This document shows positions 43,992 to 56,531 of a stretch of DNA of 64,000 nucleotides, piece by piece. The DNA is from Beaufortia kweichowensis. Taxonomy: Eukaryota > Chordata > Actinopteri > Cypriniformes > Gastromyzontidae. The DNA lies in the NCBI GenBank assembly GCA_019155185.1, contig CM032809.1, forward strand, positions 10,065,200-10,129,199, in the 5' to 3' direction. Under the pieces are notes generated by a model. The model did not search any database. It saw nothing but the letters and a program-made list of their open reading frames with translations, and had not been told where the DNA came from. Numbering within the stretch: position 1 is the first letter of the stretch; each line of letters begins with the position of its first letter. Both the position numbers and the translations under genes were made by a program.

Positions 43992-44113
43992 CTTTAAAAC
44001 ACTCCACGCTGATTCTGGACAGGCATCTGTTTTTACATAAACTCTTTATTACGGTCTTTTAAAAATGTCTTCCTGATTCACCGCTTCCGGTTTGCGTCGT
44101 TTTACTTCCGGGT
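43992..44113 (-). promoter_or_regulatory. zbtb8b: zbtb8b promoter and probable 5' noncoding exon
   Basis: ETS-type motifs (CCGGAAGT on the minus strand at about 44104-44112, and CCGGAAGC near 44085) mark a TATA-less core promoter. About 100 bases downstream, AAAG|GTAGTT could be the donor of an untranslated first exon (ends 43992). An acceptor such as CTAACCTGCCAG about 20-30 bases before the ATG would complete the 5' UTR. No transcript evidence is available. Confidence 0.45.
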
Positions 44114-44128
44114 GGAGTATCGTATTAT

Positions 44129-44530
<402 letters not shown>

Positions 44531-44684
44531 AAATAATCCATAAATAATACAATTGTTGTTTAAAAATTAACGTACAACAAACAATCTGATATCAAATCTG
44601 ATAACATACATAAAAATACTAATGAATATGTTTTGTTTTTAAACAAAAGGACGTTATTGTCTTCCTTGAGAAATATATTTTTTC

Positions 44685-44905
44685 AGCTTTTTCATCTTCA
44701 TGTCATTTTAAACCTGTTTATGACCTGTTAAAAATGTACCATTGAGAAATGTTTTGTGTTCATACAATGAAATTCAATGGGGGTCAATGTTGTTTGGTTA
44801 TCAACATTCTTCAAAATATCTTCTTTTGTGTTCTGCAGAAGAATATCAAACAGGTTTGGAATGACATGTGGGTGAATAAATGCATAATATTGAGACATTA
44901 TCCTA
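44685..44905. mobile_element. Cyprinid-type inverted-repeat MITE, copy 2 (degraded)
   Basis: Contains 'caatgttgtttggttatcaa', 'cttcttttgtgttctgcaga' and 'aggtttggaatgacatgtgg', the diagnostic words of the family at 34.34-34.63 kb. The left part is truncated or rearranged. Confidence 0.7.
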
Positions 44906-45178
44906 AACTGGGAGTAATGTAAACATGACCATGCAAATGCAGCAGATACATAACAGGTTACATGAATTTTTAGAATATTATGCTTTATTTAGGTAATTGT
45001 TCACATGTCCAATCTAGTGATTATTACACTTCGTATCAGTTAATACATATTTTAATCATGCAGCTATTTTACATAATTACAAGCCATCAGACTGAGGTGG
45101 TCTAAACAATTAAAAAAACATGAAGTGTATCATTACCCGTAACTACATCAAAATACACTTTACATAACTCTTAGTCTA

Positions 45179-46096
45179 CTAAACATCATGACACTGAGCA
45201 TTTGGTCTGGATGTGTATCGCACTGAAATCTGAACTGGGTCCGATTTACAACAGCAATGAAGAGACTTAATTACATCACCAACATCGGTCCTCATGAACA
45301 AGTACAATAAACAGTCAGCAAGAGGGTTTAGGTACAGGAGACAGTCTAGAAACATATACAATTTGTCAAATGTAAAAAAAGGAATTTGGTAATTAAACAT
45401 TGAGAAGAAGTACTGAATTGATTGAGGGAGGATGAGAAAGGTGTAAGTCAGCAGCACTAGGAACAAACTGCACAAAATTAATCTGCGCTTATGAGAAGTA
45501 ATTGATATTGAGCGAGAAAGACCCCTCCAAGTCCCAACAAAACAGAAAATAATGATCGGATAGGGGATCAAATACACTACAGCTTGATCGTGGACATAAA
45601 ATTTCATATAAGGGGGCTTTATGTGTAAAAAGGTCAGAGGCACAAACCAGATGATCAAAGAAATTAAACCAGACAATTTGAATGAATAGTGCGTTCTGTA
45701 CCAAAGTGGATGAGAAACCAAAAGATACCTTTCAAAAGCAATACATGGCATAAAATACACACCCACAATCAAAGAATATCTATAGGCACTCCACAGCATG
45801 TATTGGTCAAGGAATGTGGATAATACCATACAGATAATCTGTATGAGATCTGAAAGAATCAAATGAATCACATAAACTGAAGCATTGTGTCGAGACTTAA
45901 TGAGAAAACACAGTGCATACAGAGTTAATAGCATGACTGGAACCTCAATGATCGAAAGCATCAGGATAAATACTGCTTTTGCAATGTGCTGGGTTTTCCA
46001 TGGGAAGAAAATTTTTGATGAATTGTCAACTAAATCATTGAACAGATCTATATCTCCATCGATGTATATATCTTTGCTAATGTTGTACATGTACAT
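45179..46096 (-). CDS. Divergent class A (P2Y-like) orphan GPCR, ~305 aa
   Basis: A seven-transmembrane receptor of unknown ligand. From the first ATG in the frame (46096) it encodes 305 aa. N-glycosylation sequons occur at Asn5 and Asn25. Hydrophobic segments lie at about 41-66, 73-95, 105-127, 142-160, 172-188, 206-230 and 245-268. LSDL (Asp2.50), FERY at 121-124 (a DRY variant) and ILP in TM6 are recognisable. Two oddities: no cysteine at position 3.25 and none in the second extracellular loop, so the usual disulfide is missing; and TM7 reads NPLADCLLYLF, with Cys where the NPxxY/DPxxY proline normally sits. A CCC run at 281-283 could be palmitoylated. An upstream 20-nt exon (46168-46187) could splice in and add nine residues (see findings). 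I cannot name the subfamily. Confidence 0.8.
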   Translation of the reverse strand: MYMYNISKDIYIDGDIDLFNDLVDNSSKIFFPWKTQHIAKAVFILMLSIIEVPVMLLTLYALCFLIKSRHNASVYVIHLILSDLIQIICMVLSTFLDQYMLWSAYRYSLIVGVYFMPCIAFERYLLVSHPLWYRTHYSFKLSGLISLIIWFVPLTFLHIKPPYMKFYVHDQAVVYLIPYPIIIFCFVGTWRGLSRSISITSHKRRLILCSLFLVLLTYTFLILPQSIQYFFSMFNYQIPFFTFDKLYMFLDCLLYLNPLADCLLYLFMRTDVGDVIKSLHCCCKSDPVQISVRYTSRPNAQCHDV

Positions 46097-46159
46097 GCTG
46101 TATCTAATGTAAACACACACACAAGATTAGATAATCTTGCCTGAAACCAAACTGTGGAT

Positions 46160-46880
46160 CCACTTACAGGCTGAAGATGTTGCTCATTAGGAGATGATGG
46201 AGTTTATAAGCTGATCATGGTCCTCACAATTTTAAACACATGAACCAAGACTTCAAATCGTATGTCATTCTGTCGTATGAGGAGCTAAAACAAAACACAA
46301 AGACACTTGCATTTACTATCTTTAATACAAAATATAAGCAACATAATGTAAATAGGAGTGACGTGTTTATACAACTACAGTTTCTTTCTAAATCCTAACC
46401 AATTTCGTCTATCCCTAAGGCTGTATTAGTTTCTTAAAAATCATAAAAAATGTGACAGAAAATGTACCTAAAAATGTTTTCCCCAGAATTCCTTGGTTTT
46501 TAGTACATGCAAATCAGGTTTCATGTTATCTCAACATGAATTAAGAATCTTCCAAAGAGCATCTTAAATTAAACAAAAACAGGAACATCAGATTACATGG
46601 ACAACATAAAAATTGCTTATTTATTTAGCAATTTTAAAGTGTTGAGAATAACAATTTTTTTAAAATTAATTTTACAATTAATTTAAGATATTTTGCATAA
46701 TGTATCTTTATTTTATTGTTTTTCCTAAAATACTCTTTTATTTCCAGACAATACAATTGACACAGAAGATGACATGATCCTACCTTGAACCAGACTTCAG
46801 ACTTACAGGACTGAAGATGTTGCTTAGCAGTAGTGGATGGTGTTTATAGGCTGTTCATGGTTCTTTTATAGTCTGAAATA
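46160..46880 (-). repeat. Duplicated first-exon-like module upstream of the GPCR
   Basis: Minus-strand copies at about 46160-46235 and 46795-46875 share TATAAAC(T/A)CCATC, then AGCAACATCTTCAG and CCTGTAAGT. Each therefore reads TATA-like box, short exon, splice donor. The proximal copy has an ATG just before AGCAACATC; the distal copy has lost it. The intervening 560 bases are AT-rich with no coding signal. Confidence 0.55.
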
Positions 46881-49303
46881 ACTCAGGAAATGACACATAT
46901 AATAAAAAGCAATTCTGTCAGAAACCTCAAAGCTGCATTAACTTTCAATCGATCTGTAAGTGCATGCAACCGCATTTAACATAACTGACCTGAACAATCA
47001 GCAATTAGTAAACAAGATTAAAGATCAATATCAAGATTTCAGAAAAGATTAAAAAACAATCTGCAGAGGCAAACAAAATAAGTAAAAACATAAAAAATGT
47101 GCAAAAACAACCATGTTTGGTATGTATTAAAGTAAATTTGGTATAATGAAGGAATTGTTTACCCAACAATGAAAATCCTCATAGATGAAAAAGCTGTATA
47201 TGACTTAATATTACGTTAGCAATAAATAACTTAATAAATGACTTGTTCCATCTAAATATTTCAGTTGGCACAATAATGAACTATTAATTACAGTCTGTTC
47301 CTTAAATTCACAAAACTTCAGATAAGCCAAATGAAAAATTTAGATGCAAAAAGTCACTAGAAGATTTGAAGTTGGGGAGTTGTCAGAGTGTTTACAGTGT
47401 TTCAAAACTCAATTTCTTTCCTAGACATATTATGGCATAACCCTATAAAATATAGGCTACCAAATGTTCCAAATACATTTTACTAAATGCAAATAAATTT
47501 TACATTAAACTGAAAATTAAAAACCAATGATGCAGAAACGTATGCAGTGGCATAAAAATGAGGATAAAAGGTTTTACAGTAAATCAAGTTTCATTGTCTG
47601 TCTGAGAAGCTCTAATTGCATCTTTGTTTTACACCACAGAGTGTTTTACTCAACATGCATTATAACTGCACATTCCCTGACAAAATGAGCTTTGGTGTTT
47701 GCAATTATAAACAATTTCCTCTATTAACTTTGTAAGAGATAAAACAGTGCATTTGTGTGGTTGTTGTGGAATTATCTTCAGCATTTGTTCATTATGCACA
47801 CATTACACACATTATCTTAAAATCACTTTAAACATCACTTTGAATCACTCTTTGATATCTGCATCCGTTTTTCAGGCTTAAACCACAGGATCGAAGATTA
47901 GTCTCTATATTTGTGCCATTTTTGCAAGGTTGAAATAATTGAAAATCGAAAATTAGAGCCCCCACTAGATGGCGTTACAATGAGCCACTGCTCAGGGAAC
48001 GACCCTCAAGGATCCCATGTTTCCTAAAATCATACCACCAGAAAAGAGATAGAGAGGACACAGTGGCCACGCTGAATAAAATCTTTTTATTTAGTTAAAC
48101 TCAAATAAGCATGCATAATATATTTTACAGTTTACAATAGAGAAGGATGAAAATTGTTTTAGACTGTTACAAGATCTTTAAAGGACTTTCACCAGAAGAG
48201 GGAGCAAAATTCCTGTAAGCAACTGGCACCAGCAAGCACTTCACAGCCTTGTTTCTGTAAATGGTACATTAGTAATAAAGAGAATTAATTTTTTTAGCAT
48301 AGTGTGCAACTGCTATTTAAAGGCAAGATTTGCTCTAATGTAGATCCTGATCTGAGTTTGGTAAAAGTGAGGAATAATATCTTCACAGTGCCCATATATC
48401 CTAACATGCCCCAGCTGGCAGCCTGTGGTAAAGCTGTCCGACCGTGTGCTCTACCCCCATTGTCTGCAATGGAATGTGTGTTTATTTGCTTTCTTTAGCC
48501 TGAAAATAGCTGTTTTTTAACATTTGGACCAAGATAAAACAAACACGCAGTTCCTGCAGGCTGCACCGCACCCATGCAGCTCTTACAAGTGATTTTTAAC
48601 ACCAATGGGTCATCGGGTGAGTTATTTGTTTGGAGAATTTTCCCATGGTAAACCCATGGAGCACAAAGGCTTCATGGTGGCCCATCTTAACCACAGGGTA
48701 GGCGAGTGGACATATGCAGCCATACACCCTCTTTTGAAAATGAAATTTATAGCACCTCATAAAACTCCATTCAACCTTTTAATATCTATATACAAACCAG
48801 AGTGCCGTCCCAACTCCTGTAAACTTGTCCTGAATCAAACACTGATGCTCGGGCATCAAGCTGAAGCATACCTAAATAGTGTTTTTGAAATAAAGCTTTT
48901 GAAAATATGGGTTAAAAAATTGAGTTATTTTTCAATTCTTTTTTTATAATTTTTTCAGGGTTGGGCATAATTTAAGAGTTTACAAACTGAGTTAAATTTG
49001 AATTTATTAATCACCCATGCTACAGAATTGGATTGGGAATGACAGAAAGAGGAAATTCACAATGACAAAAAAGTAATATTGATTACATAAATCAATAAAT
49101 TAACAATTGAACCATTGATTAAGAATTTTAATCAACACAAAAACAGTTTGTCATTTCTATCTAATTATTTCCTTGTATGTGAAATACATTTTTGTATGAT
49201 TGCTCACGATTATGCATATTTCTAAATTTTCGAACACTAGTTAATTACTGCCAAACTAACTCCAAACGTAACTTAACTAACTTAACACAAACTTAACTTC
49301 TCA

Positions 49304-49306
<3 letters not shown>
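46881..49306. other. Gene-free AT-rich DNA
   Basis: Only short open frames are present (longest about 114 codons near 48.6-48.95 kb on the plus strand, with no recognisable motif). 48.3-48.9 kb is slightly more complex than its surroundings but shows no splice-bounded coding pattern that I can support. Confidence 0.5.

Positions 49307-49375
<69 letters not shown>
49307..49375. repeat. (AT)n microsatellite
   Basis: About 69 bases of pure AT repeat. Confidence 0.95.
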
Positions 49376-49376
<1 letters not shown>

Positions 49377-49390
49377 TGTATATACTGTAT

Positions 49391-49500
49391 GTACAGTTCA
49401 AAGGTTTACGGTCACTTCCTCAAACCTCAAAACAAAATGTAACATTTGAATTTATCAATAGAAATGTTTCACATTAGTGACACTAAACCTTTGAACAGTA
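49391..49500. mobile_element. 110-bp MITE with TACTGTTCAAAGGTTTA ends
   Basis: 'gtacagttcaaaggttta' at the left and 'taaacctttgaacagta' at the right form the terminal inverted repeat. The element abuts the (AT)n tract, consistent with insertion at, or slippage from, a TA-rich target. Its ends match a very common fish element ('tactgttcaaaagtttgggg'). Confidence 0.7.
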
Positions 49501-49699
49501 TAAAATATATATATTTACATATGTAAATTGTATAAAAATATTCTCATATGAACATCGGAAATAATGTGAACATATATTATGTATGATGGGTATTTTATAT
49601 TAAAAGATTATAAAGCAAGAATTGTGCTTATACACATGTATTTCAGTTAAATTAAATTTGAATGCATCCAACTCCCTGCAATTAAATTCATAACCTGAA

Positions 49700-52600
49700 C
49701 TGCAACTGAAACTGATTTTAAATCTAGTTTTGAGAAAGCGCACAACTCTGGCCCATGCGCATGAATATTCTCCTGTCATCATAATGACCGATCAGTGCGG
49801 GGAGACAGAGCAGTGTAATGGCCCGTTCCGGCACCGAACAGGGCAAAGAGCTGCATTTTCCCAGGCGTGGATGTGCACCACGAGGATATTTAGAGCCGCA
49901 GAAGAACACTGATTAAAGAGAGAGACAATGGGAAGAGATTGCCATGACATGGTGGCATTTTCCATTTCAGAGGGCTGCCTCTCATGGGCGCAAAAACTGC
50001 TCCGTGAAACGTTTAAATTATCCCAGAATGTCAGGAATTTGTTTTGTGGCACCAACTCAGACCCTCATCACACATTGATCACAAGATCTGAGACAGAGCT
50101 TGACTGTCTCTTTTGTGTGCGTGCATGTTGTGGGCGGGTAGGTGGGTGTGTTTGTTTGAGGTGGAACGGTCATAGTATACCACAGTCAACAACAAAAGGT
50201 CTGGAGCATTAGACATTAGATGGGGGTTGGGGGTCTTGGTGATATGATCCCATTTTTGGGGGCTTTAATAAGACCGGCGCCCCTCTGTAGTAGTCTGTGA
50301 GAAGACACCGCTCTCCTCTGTGGTCAGAATGGAAATTTTGTCTCTCTGTAATTACCACTTAATGTCTTTGTGTCATTCGGAGAAGATGTCTGCTTGGTCC
50401 CTTTCGTCTTTTCTTTTTCTTTCAGGCTGACGACTGCTAGAAATAAACATGTCAGTCTTTTATTATCATTTATTTATAGACATAAGAGGGTAATAATTCC
50501 CATAAGGGCACACTTCCGGCTTAAGATGAGCTTTGTCATCCTTAGTTGACCACACGGTATTAAAGGTATGGTTCACCTAAAAATCTAAAGTTCTTGAATA
50601 CAGCGACCTAGGTGATGTCAAGGACTTGAAAGAATCACATTAAAATGATTCTTAAGGTAAGCTATATGTTTGCTATAGCTTAGTGTGAGAAACAAACAAA
50701 AATTTAAGTCATCGCTGATAAGTTTGCCCCCCAACATTTAAAAAAAATGGTTTGTTGTGTTTTGTTACAGGTTTGAAAGTATCTTTTCTGTACTTTTTGG
50801 GTGAAATATTTCGCAATCAGGAGTAAGAGACCAGTTCTGACCATGAACTGCCTTTGATGAGGTGCAGAATGATTATGTTTGACTGCTGTACACATGATCA
50901 TCTATGCCTGTTGAAACGAAGGGATTTTGTTTGTGGCAATGTGGAGTGCGTGACAACGGTCCTCCTTGCATGTATGTTTCTGTTTGTCTCTGCGTGGTTT
51001 GGATAAATCCGTGTCATTCCCAATGTGTGTTTGCTGTGCCCGAGAGAGCGAGCCAGCGAGTGTGACTGCACGCTGTTGTTTGGAATTGTGCCGCCACTAC
51101 CTACGGCCCGGCCGTCGCTCGACTGCTCTGGGCTGTAATGACAGGGCCGACTGGCTGTAATTAAGTTCAAACATAGCAGCGTGGTGGACAGAGCTGAAGG
51201 CCTGCAGCCCTCTGTATCATGCATGCCGACCACAGACTGACAGCTCTCCAACACTCACCAAACACTGAAACTAAGCCTGGACTAAGTCTAAGAGCCAGAA
51301 CAGAAACACTGAGGTAGGATTACACTGTAACCCAGACTCACTCCGATTATTACTGCAAAGCCAACATACATGGTTTCAAAAACCAAAGTTGAGACCAGTG
51401 TTTAAACCAACAGTTTGATTTGTCCATATGACTTAACCATGGATTGAATCCTAACCCTAACACTTAATGTTCAATCCTCAAATGTACAAAGCCAGGATGG
51501 ATGGATAAGTTACCTCAGAAAAGTAATTCATAATTTTTACATCATAAACATTGCGTTTAAGTTACTTGTTACAGTTATTACACTGTCTAAAAGGTAATTG
51601 AATGACTTCTTATTAATTACTACTTAAATTATTTAAGTATTAACCTATTAAAAACATTGCAACAAAAACTCATCCTCAATAGTTATATTTTTAAATCTGT
51701 TAAAGGTAACTTAAATATCACCTGTAACAAACTGTAAACATTACATTTTCAATACATATGTCTTTATATGAATTTCATCAAAATGAGTTCATTTCTAATG
51801 CATTTCTACATTGTTTCACACAGATTTGTTGAAAGTATATGCGGTATGTAATGCAAGTAGATGATAAGCAACTTTATTTAAATGATTTAAAAATGAAGAA
51901 TAATCCCTTTACATTTCCAAGGGAAAAATAATTTAATAACAGTAGGTGGGACATTTAAGTTATTTCACTATTTACTTTAATATTTCATAGTGAAAATAAT
52001 AATCTAATCTTGATAAACTATATATTGGTGATAAGATATAAAACTTAAGAATAAATATTTGACACATTTTCATTACAATAAACATCCAAAACAAATTAAA
52101 AAAAACGTTTAAAAATATCTAATATCTAAAATAACATTTTTAGTTCATACACATTTTCATGTACATGGACAGTTCAGGGCAAGGATTTGTCAAGCTCACA
52201 TTTCATGTTTGTCCTCACAAACTTCTTCCTTACAAAATTTTCCAGTTATTCTTTATTGTGAACCTCGCAGAAACAAATCAAAATTTTCCAACAGATTTAC
52301 GTGCAGTATAGCAGTTCACATCTTTAGCCGAGTACACTGGGTTTAATATAATCTGCCAACACTCACATCCACAACCTCAGGCCTTTCATCCACAATTCCT
52401 GCACACCCTGTATAATCCTCCTCTTCTTAAATTAACTTACTGCTTACTGGCTTCTTTTCTTTTGCTCTATATTTCTTCAGGAGAAAGTGTTAGGGCGACA
52501 AATCTTATTGTTGGCTATGGAAAAGCTTGCTTTAGGAAAGCTATGGAAGCGGTGGAATTCTTGTTTAAAAATCTCTCAGTGAATCAACTGAACTGTGGTA

Positions 52601-55600
52601 AGTTACCAAGAAATAACAATTAGCAATACTGACACGCACAACCAAGAAAATATTTCAGCAACATAAAATGTTTTCATTCAATACAAACAGTGTTTGCAAA
52701 TGCTGAATATTAGAGAAGCATTGCCAAAACAATGCAGTGGCATTGGACGCAAGGATAATATAAATTATTCTGACTTTTATTTTCCCCCACCACCACTTGC
52801 CCAGCTCATAAAGGATTGCGTACCGCGTGTGATGTGGTCGAGGATCTCAGTCAGAATGAACTGATTACCATAGAGCTGCAAATCCTTTGAGTCATGGCAC
52901 ACAGTGAAATTCTTTAGGTTCTTAAAAATAGAAACAGTTCTCTTTTCTCCCGATTTGTTTTTCTCATTGGATGTCTGTGGGGCATCCTCTCTTAGTTTAG
53001 AGACTCGAATCATAACCAGACCTTTTCTCTTTTTTCAATTTCTCCTTCCCTTCTGTCGTTGGAGCTTGTTTAATCTCAAAAAGAAAATTGGCTTAGCGTG
53101 GGAACGACAGCATTCTTCGGGGATACGTTTTGTTGTTTTTGAGTGTGTGCTGTTATTCGAGTCAGCTTGTGCCAAAACCTCATAAAGTAAGATAAAAAAA
53201 TGAGAGGGAGGCATGCCACAATACCATGACAAAGACGGTCCCTGCCTACCGCTCGAGATCTTTACAAATGACAGTCTTTCGCAGGAATAACGAGAGCTGG
53301 AGCGAAAGAGAGAGGGAGGAGAACGACATTTGGAGGGAGAAGAAAAAAGGGAAAGAAATGCGGATGGGTCGGGGGGAGCGGCGGAGGAAACATTCCCCTG
53401 GCCACATTAAAGACAAAAAAAAGAAAACAAACAGAAAAACATGTCTGACATGAAGACGCTGGTTTCTGTGGCGACAGACAATGGCTGCTTGTGGCCTAGT
53501 GAGGCCTAACCGGCCCGTCTGGGCCCCGGCACCAGCGAGAGTTACCGCAGTCAGGCCCTCTATTGGGGGCTCGCCGCTGTGGGAAAACAGCTTGAAAGGG
53601 ACCTCGCTATGGGCCACAAAGGGCCCATTCTGCTTCCTCTTGTTGGCTTTTGCCCTTCTTATTTATCTTCTGGGAGCCGGATGAGCCGGGCATGGTGGAA
53701 TGGGTAAACAGTGCTGCTGTCTTCCTCTGGCAGAGGTGGAGGGAGGTGGTCTCCGTACCCACCGCCCGAAATCACACGCTGCTTTTGATAGCAGTAGATG
53801 CTGCCTGACGCTCTGTCAGCATGAGGGTGTGAATCAAGGCATCGTAGCTTTGAGTGATTGAATCGGCCCGATGTAAGGCGTTTTAGAAAACGCTTGTTCC
53901 TTACATACTACAGTACACATACAGCTATTGTCACCACAAGTTTGATCAATTTATTCTACATGTGTAAAGTAGAATGTAAACATTTTTAACCCTTTTTTTA
54001 TATTAAAATTTTAATTTGCAACACCGATACATTAGGAGAAACAACCCCAAGGTAAAATGATGTTATATCTATATATGTTATATGACTCATATCTGAAAAA
54101 AACCCCAAACAAACTAAAATATGATAAAAAATAAATAAATAAAGATTAAAAACAATTTAAAATGTAAACAATTAAAACGTTTTTTATTTGAATTTTTTCT
54201 ACGATGAAAAAACATACAAGTAAAACATGTAAATGTAAATAACAAAAAAACAAAAAAACAATGTAATTACACATTATCATGTCAAGAGCCCTATATAAGA
54301 AAAATAAAAAATGAAAATATGTCAAACAAAATTCATAACAATTTTATTTATGTATACTGTATCTTGGTTTTCTATATTACAGCAAAAACAGAGGCCTAAC
54401 TTGAAGATGAAGACAATGCTGACCAGTCAATTGACAAAATATATTTGGTGTTCATGTGGGAAACATGCATATAAATAAACATGCATATTCATAAAATGCA
54501 GAGCTGTGTCACTTATGAACCTCTGTGTCTGGCACCCTAGTAAAAATAAGCCCCTTTGGGACTTGACACCACTCGCAGTGAGGCCTTTCTTCTCCAACGC
54601 TCAGCGAGTAAAATAAAAAAGACCATCAAAACACGAGCTGATTTTGGGGTCTGCCGCTGAGATTTACACATAAAGAGAGTAAAACTATGCAAGATGTGGC
54701 AGAGCTGGTTAGGTCCATGTGGGTGTGTGTGTGTCAGGAAGCATTAATGCAGAAGAAGCGCTTGAGGAAAAGCGTGTGAGCTTTGGCTGCAGTGATTTGG
54801 CAGCGTGTGTCATGGAGTAACATTTAATATTGGAGCGGCGCATTGTGCGTGTGATGGAAAGCGGGAAGCGTGTGATGGTGCGTGTGTGTGTGCGTGTGCT
54901 TCTCTCTATGAGAGAATTGTGAAAATATGAGCTTGTTAATTTCGAGTGTGGAGCTGTTCTTGTTGTGGTAAAGAGGGAGGACCCTCAAAAATCACTGAAG
55001 TGGCCAACCAAAAGCGTAGCAACTCTTTCCCTGCTTTGCTCAATACCAGTGTTTCCTTTGTTCTCTGGATCTCCTTCTTCTTTTTTCCCTTTCAAACTAT
55101 TTTTACAGATCAACTTCTTTATTTATTTACTTAATTCCCCCCTCTGTTTCTCTCATCCAATTTCCACTGCAATTTTTCCTTCTTATTTTGTCATCAATGG
55201 AGGAAGTGTGCCATGACAAAGATCAAAAACTCAAAGGAAAAGGAGGAGAACGGGGGAAAAAACGAAGGATGCAGAAAACCCTGCGAAAGAAAAATAATCC
55301 GAACGGAGAACGAGAAGAAAGCTTGGCTTTGAAGCGGGTGGACAACAAAAATAACGCCACAGACACCCGACTTCATAGATTTTTCTCTCGAGCTTCTTGC
55401 TTTCTGATGGAGCCTGTGGAAATGAGATCCAGACCCGAATGAAAGAGGGACTGGTAATGAAAGGAGATGGAGTCGGGGAGGATGGAGAAATAAAAGGATC
55501 TCTTACGCTCATTTTGACTTGTTCACCAAACCATAAGCCTCCCGCAACGGTCAGATGCCACACGTCCACGCTGTGCTAATTGGTGCCACCATATACCGTA
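49700..55600. other. Intergenic DNA with possible conserved regulatory patches
   Basis: No gene is supported. Several GC-richer, non-repetitive blocks stand out from the AT-rich background: 49.73-50.3, 50.88-51.25, 52.78-53.0, 53.2-53.87, 54.55-54.95 and 55.2-55.7 kb. They contain homeodomain-like TAAT/ATTA words ('ggctgtaattaagttc' near 51155), many E-boxes, and a TGTGGGAA word at 53578-53585. This pattern suits distal enhancers of a developmental gene such as heyl, but conservation cannot be tested here. Confidence 0.35.
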
Positions 55601-56010
55601 CTTATGCAAGCAGCATGGAGAGGCATATCTGAGCAAGAACAGACCCTGATTATATCCATGAACAGACGCACATACTGTATGCATGGAAAGTGGCCTAAAA
55701 AGTGCTTTGACACTTATGCAACACAACATGATAAAGTGGCAAACAAATAATGCTTAAACTTTTAACTTTTCCCAGAATGTTTTTCCAACTGGTCATTTTT
55801 TATTAATTTTCAGTGTGTCCCCTCAAGTTTACACAGTTCATCACAACTAAAGTTTGCCAAAAACAAAGTATAAGCAAATAATTTGTCTTAATTGTGACTT
55901 AAAACTTAACAAACTTGAGCTTAAAATTTAACAATCTTTGTTAAATTCTTTGCCCTATTAGTGTAGTTATAATTTTAATAGTGACATTGTATGATAATGA
56001 TACTAATGCA

Positions 56011-56266
56011 ATGACATTCAAATGAAAATTCTGCCATTATTTATTTACCCTCATGTAATTTCAAAAGAAGTTATTTTGAAGAACGTTGGTAACCAAACAA
56101 CATTGGGCCCTATTGACTTCCATTGTATGAACACAAAACCACACAGACATTTCTCAAAATATCTTCTTTTGTGTTCAGCAGAAGAAAGAGTCATGTACCG
56201 TTTTGAATGACATGAAGGTAAATAATGATAAGGGAATTTTTATTTTTGGTTGAAATATCCCTTTAA
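56011..56266. mobile_element. Cyprinid-type inverted-repeat MITE, copy 3
   Basis: Carries 'taccctcatgtaattt', 'gttggtaaccaaacaacatt', 'ttgacttccattgtatga', 'cttcttttgtgttcagcaga' and the end 'gaaatatccctttaa', matching the copy at 34.34-34.63 kb in the same orientation. Confidence 0.8.
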
Positions 56267-56523
56267 GGGCACCCACATTTTTTTTTCGCGTCTGTACATT
56301 GATATAAGAGTATGACTTGTATGAATATATACACACTAGGAACATGTACAGCCCTATGGAATCAGAGCTACATGCCAAGCTAAAGACAGAGAGGTGGTTT
56401 CGAGTATTGTGTAATGCAGGGCATGCTGTTGTCATTCTTGGGTCAGTAAGGCACCACTCCTGACAGCAAACTCCTGCCAGGAACTTGTAATTCAAGTTAC
56501 CATGACTACAATAGCACTAGAGC

Positions 56524-56531
56524 TTCCCACG
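56524..56531. promoter_or_regulatory. RBPJ (CSL) site upstream of heyl
   Basis: TTCCCACG, i.e. CGTGGGAA on the minus strand, an exact match to the RBPJ core. It is 2.3 kb upstream of the heyl start codon. Confidence 0.35.

Noticed and set aside
46097..46120. GPCR start at 46120
   Set aside because: The codon there is GTG. The first ATG in the frame is at 46096, or else an upstream exon supplies it.
48304..48949. Two plus-strand ORFs (64 and 114 codons) as possible genes
   Set aside because: No recognisable domain, no splice-bounded coding pattern, and surrounded by AT-rich DNA. Length is within chance for 64 kb.
52777..53013. 78-aa minus-strand ORF and neighbouring short frames
   Set aside because: No domain, no splice partners. 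The block looks more like noncoding regulatory DNA.
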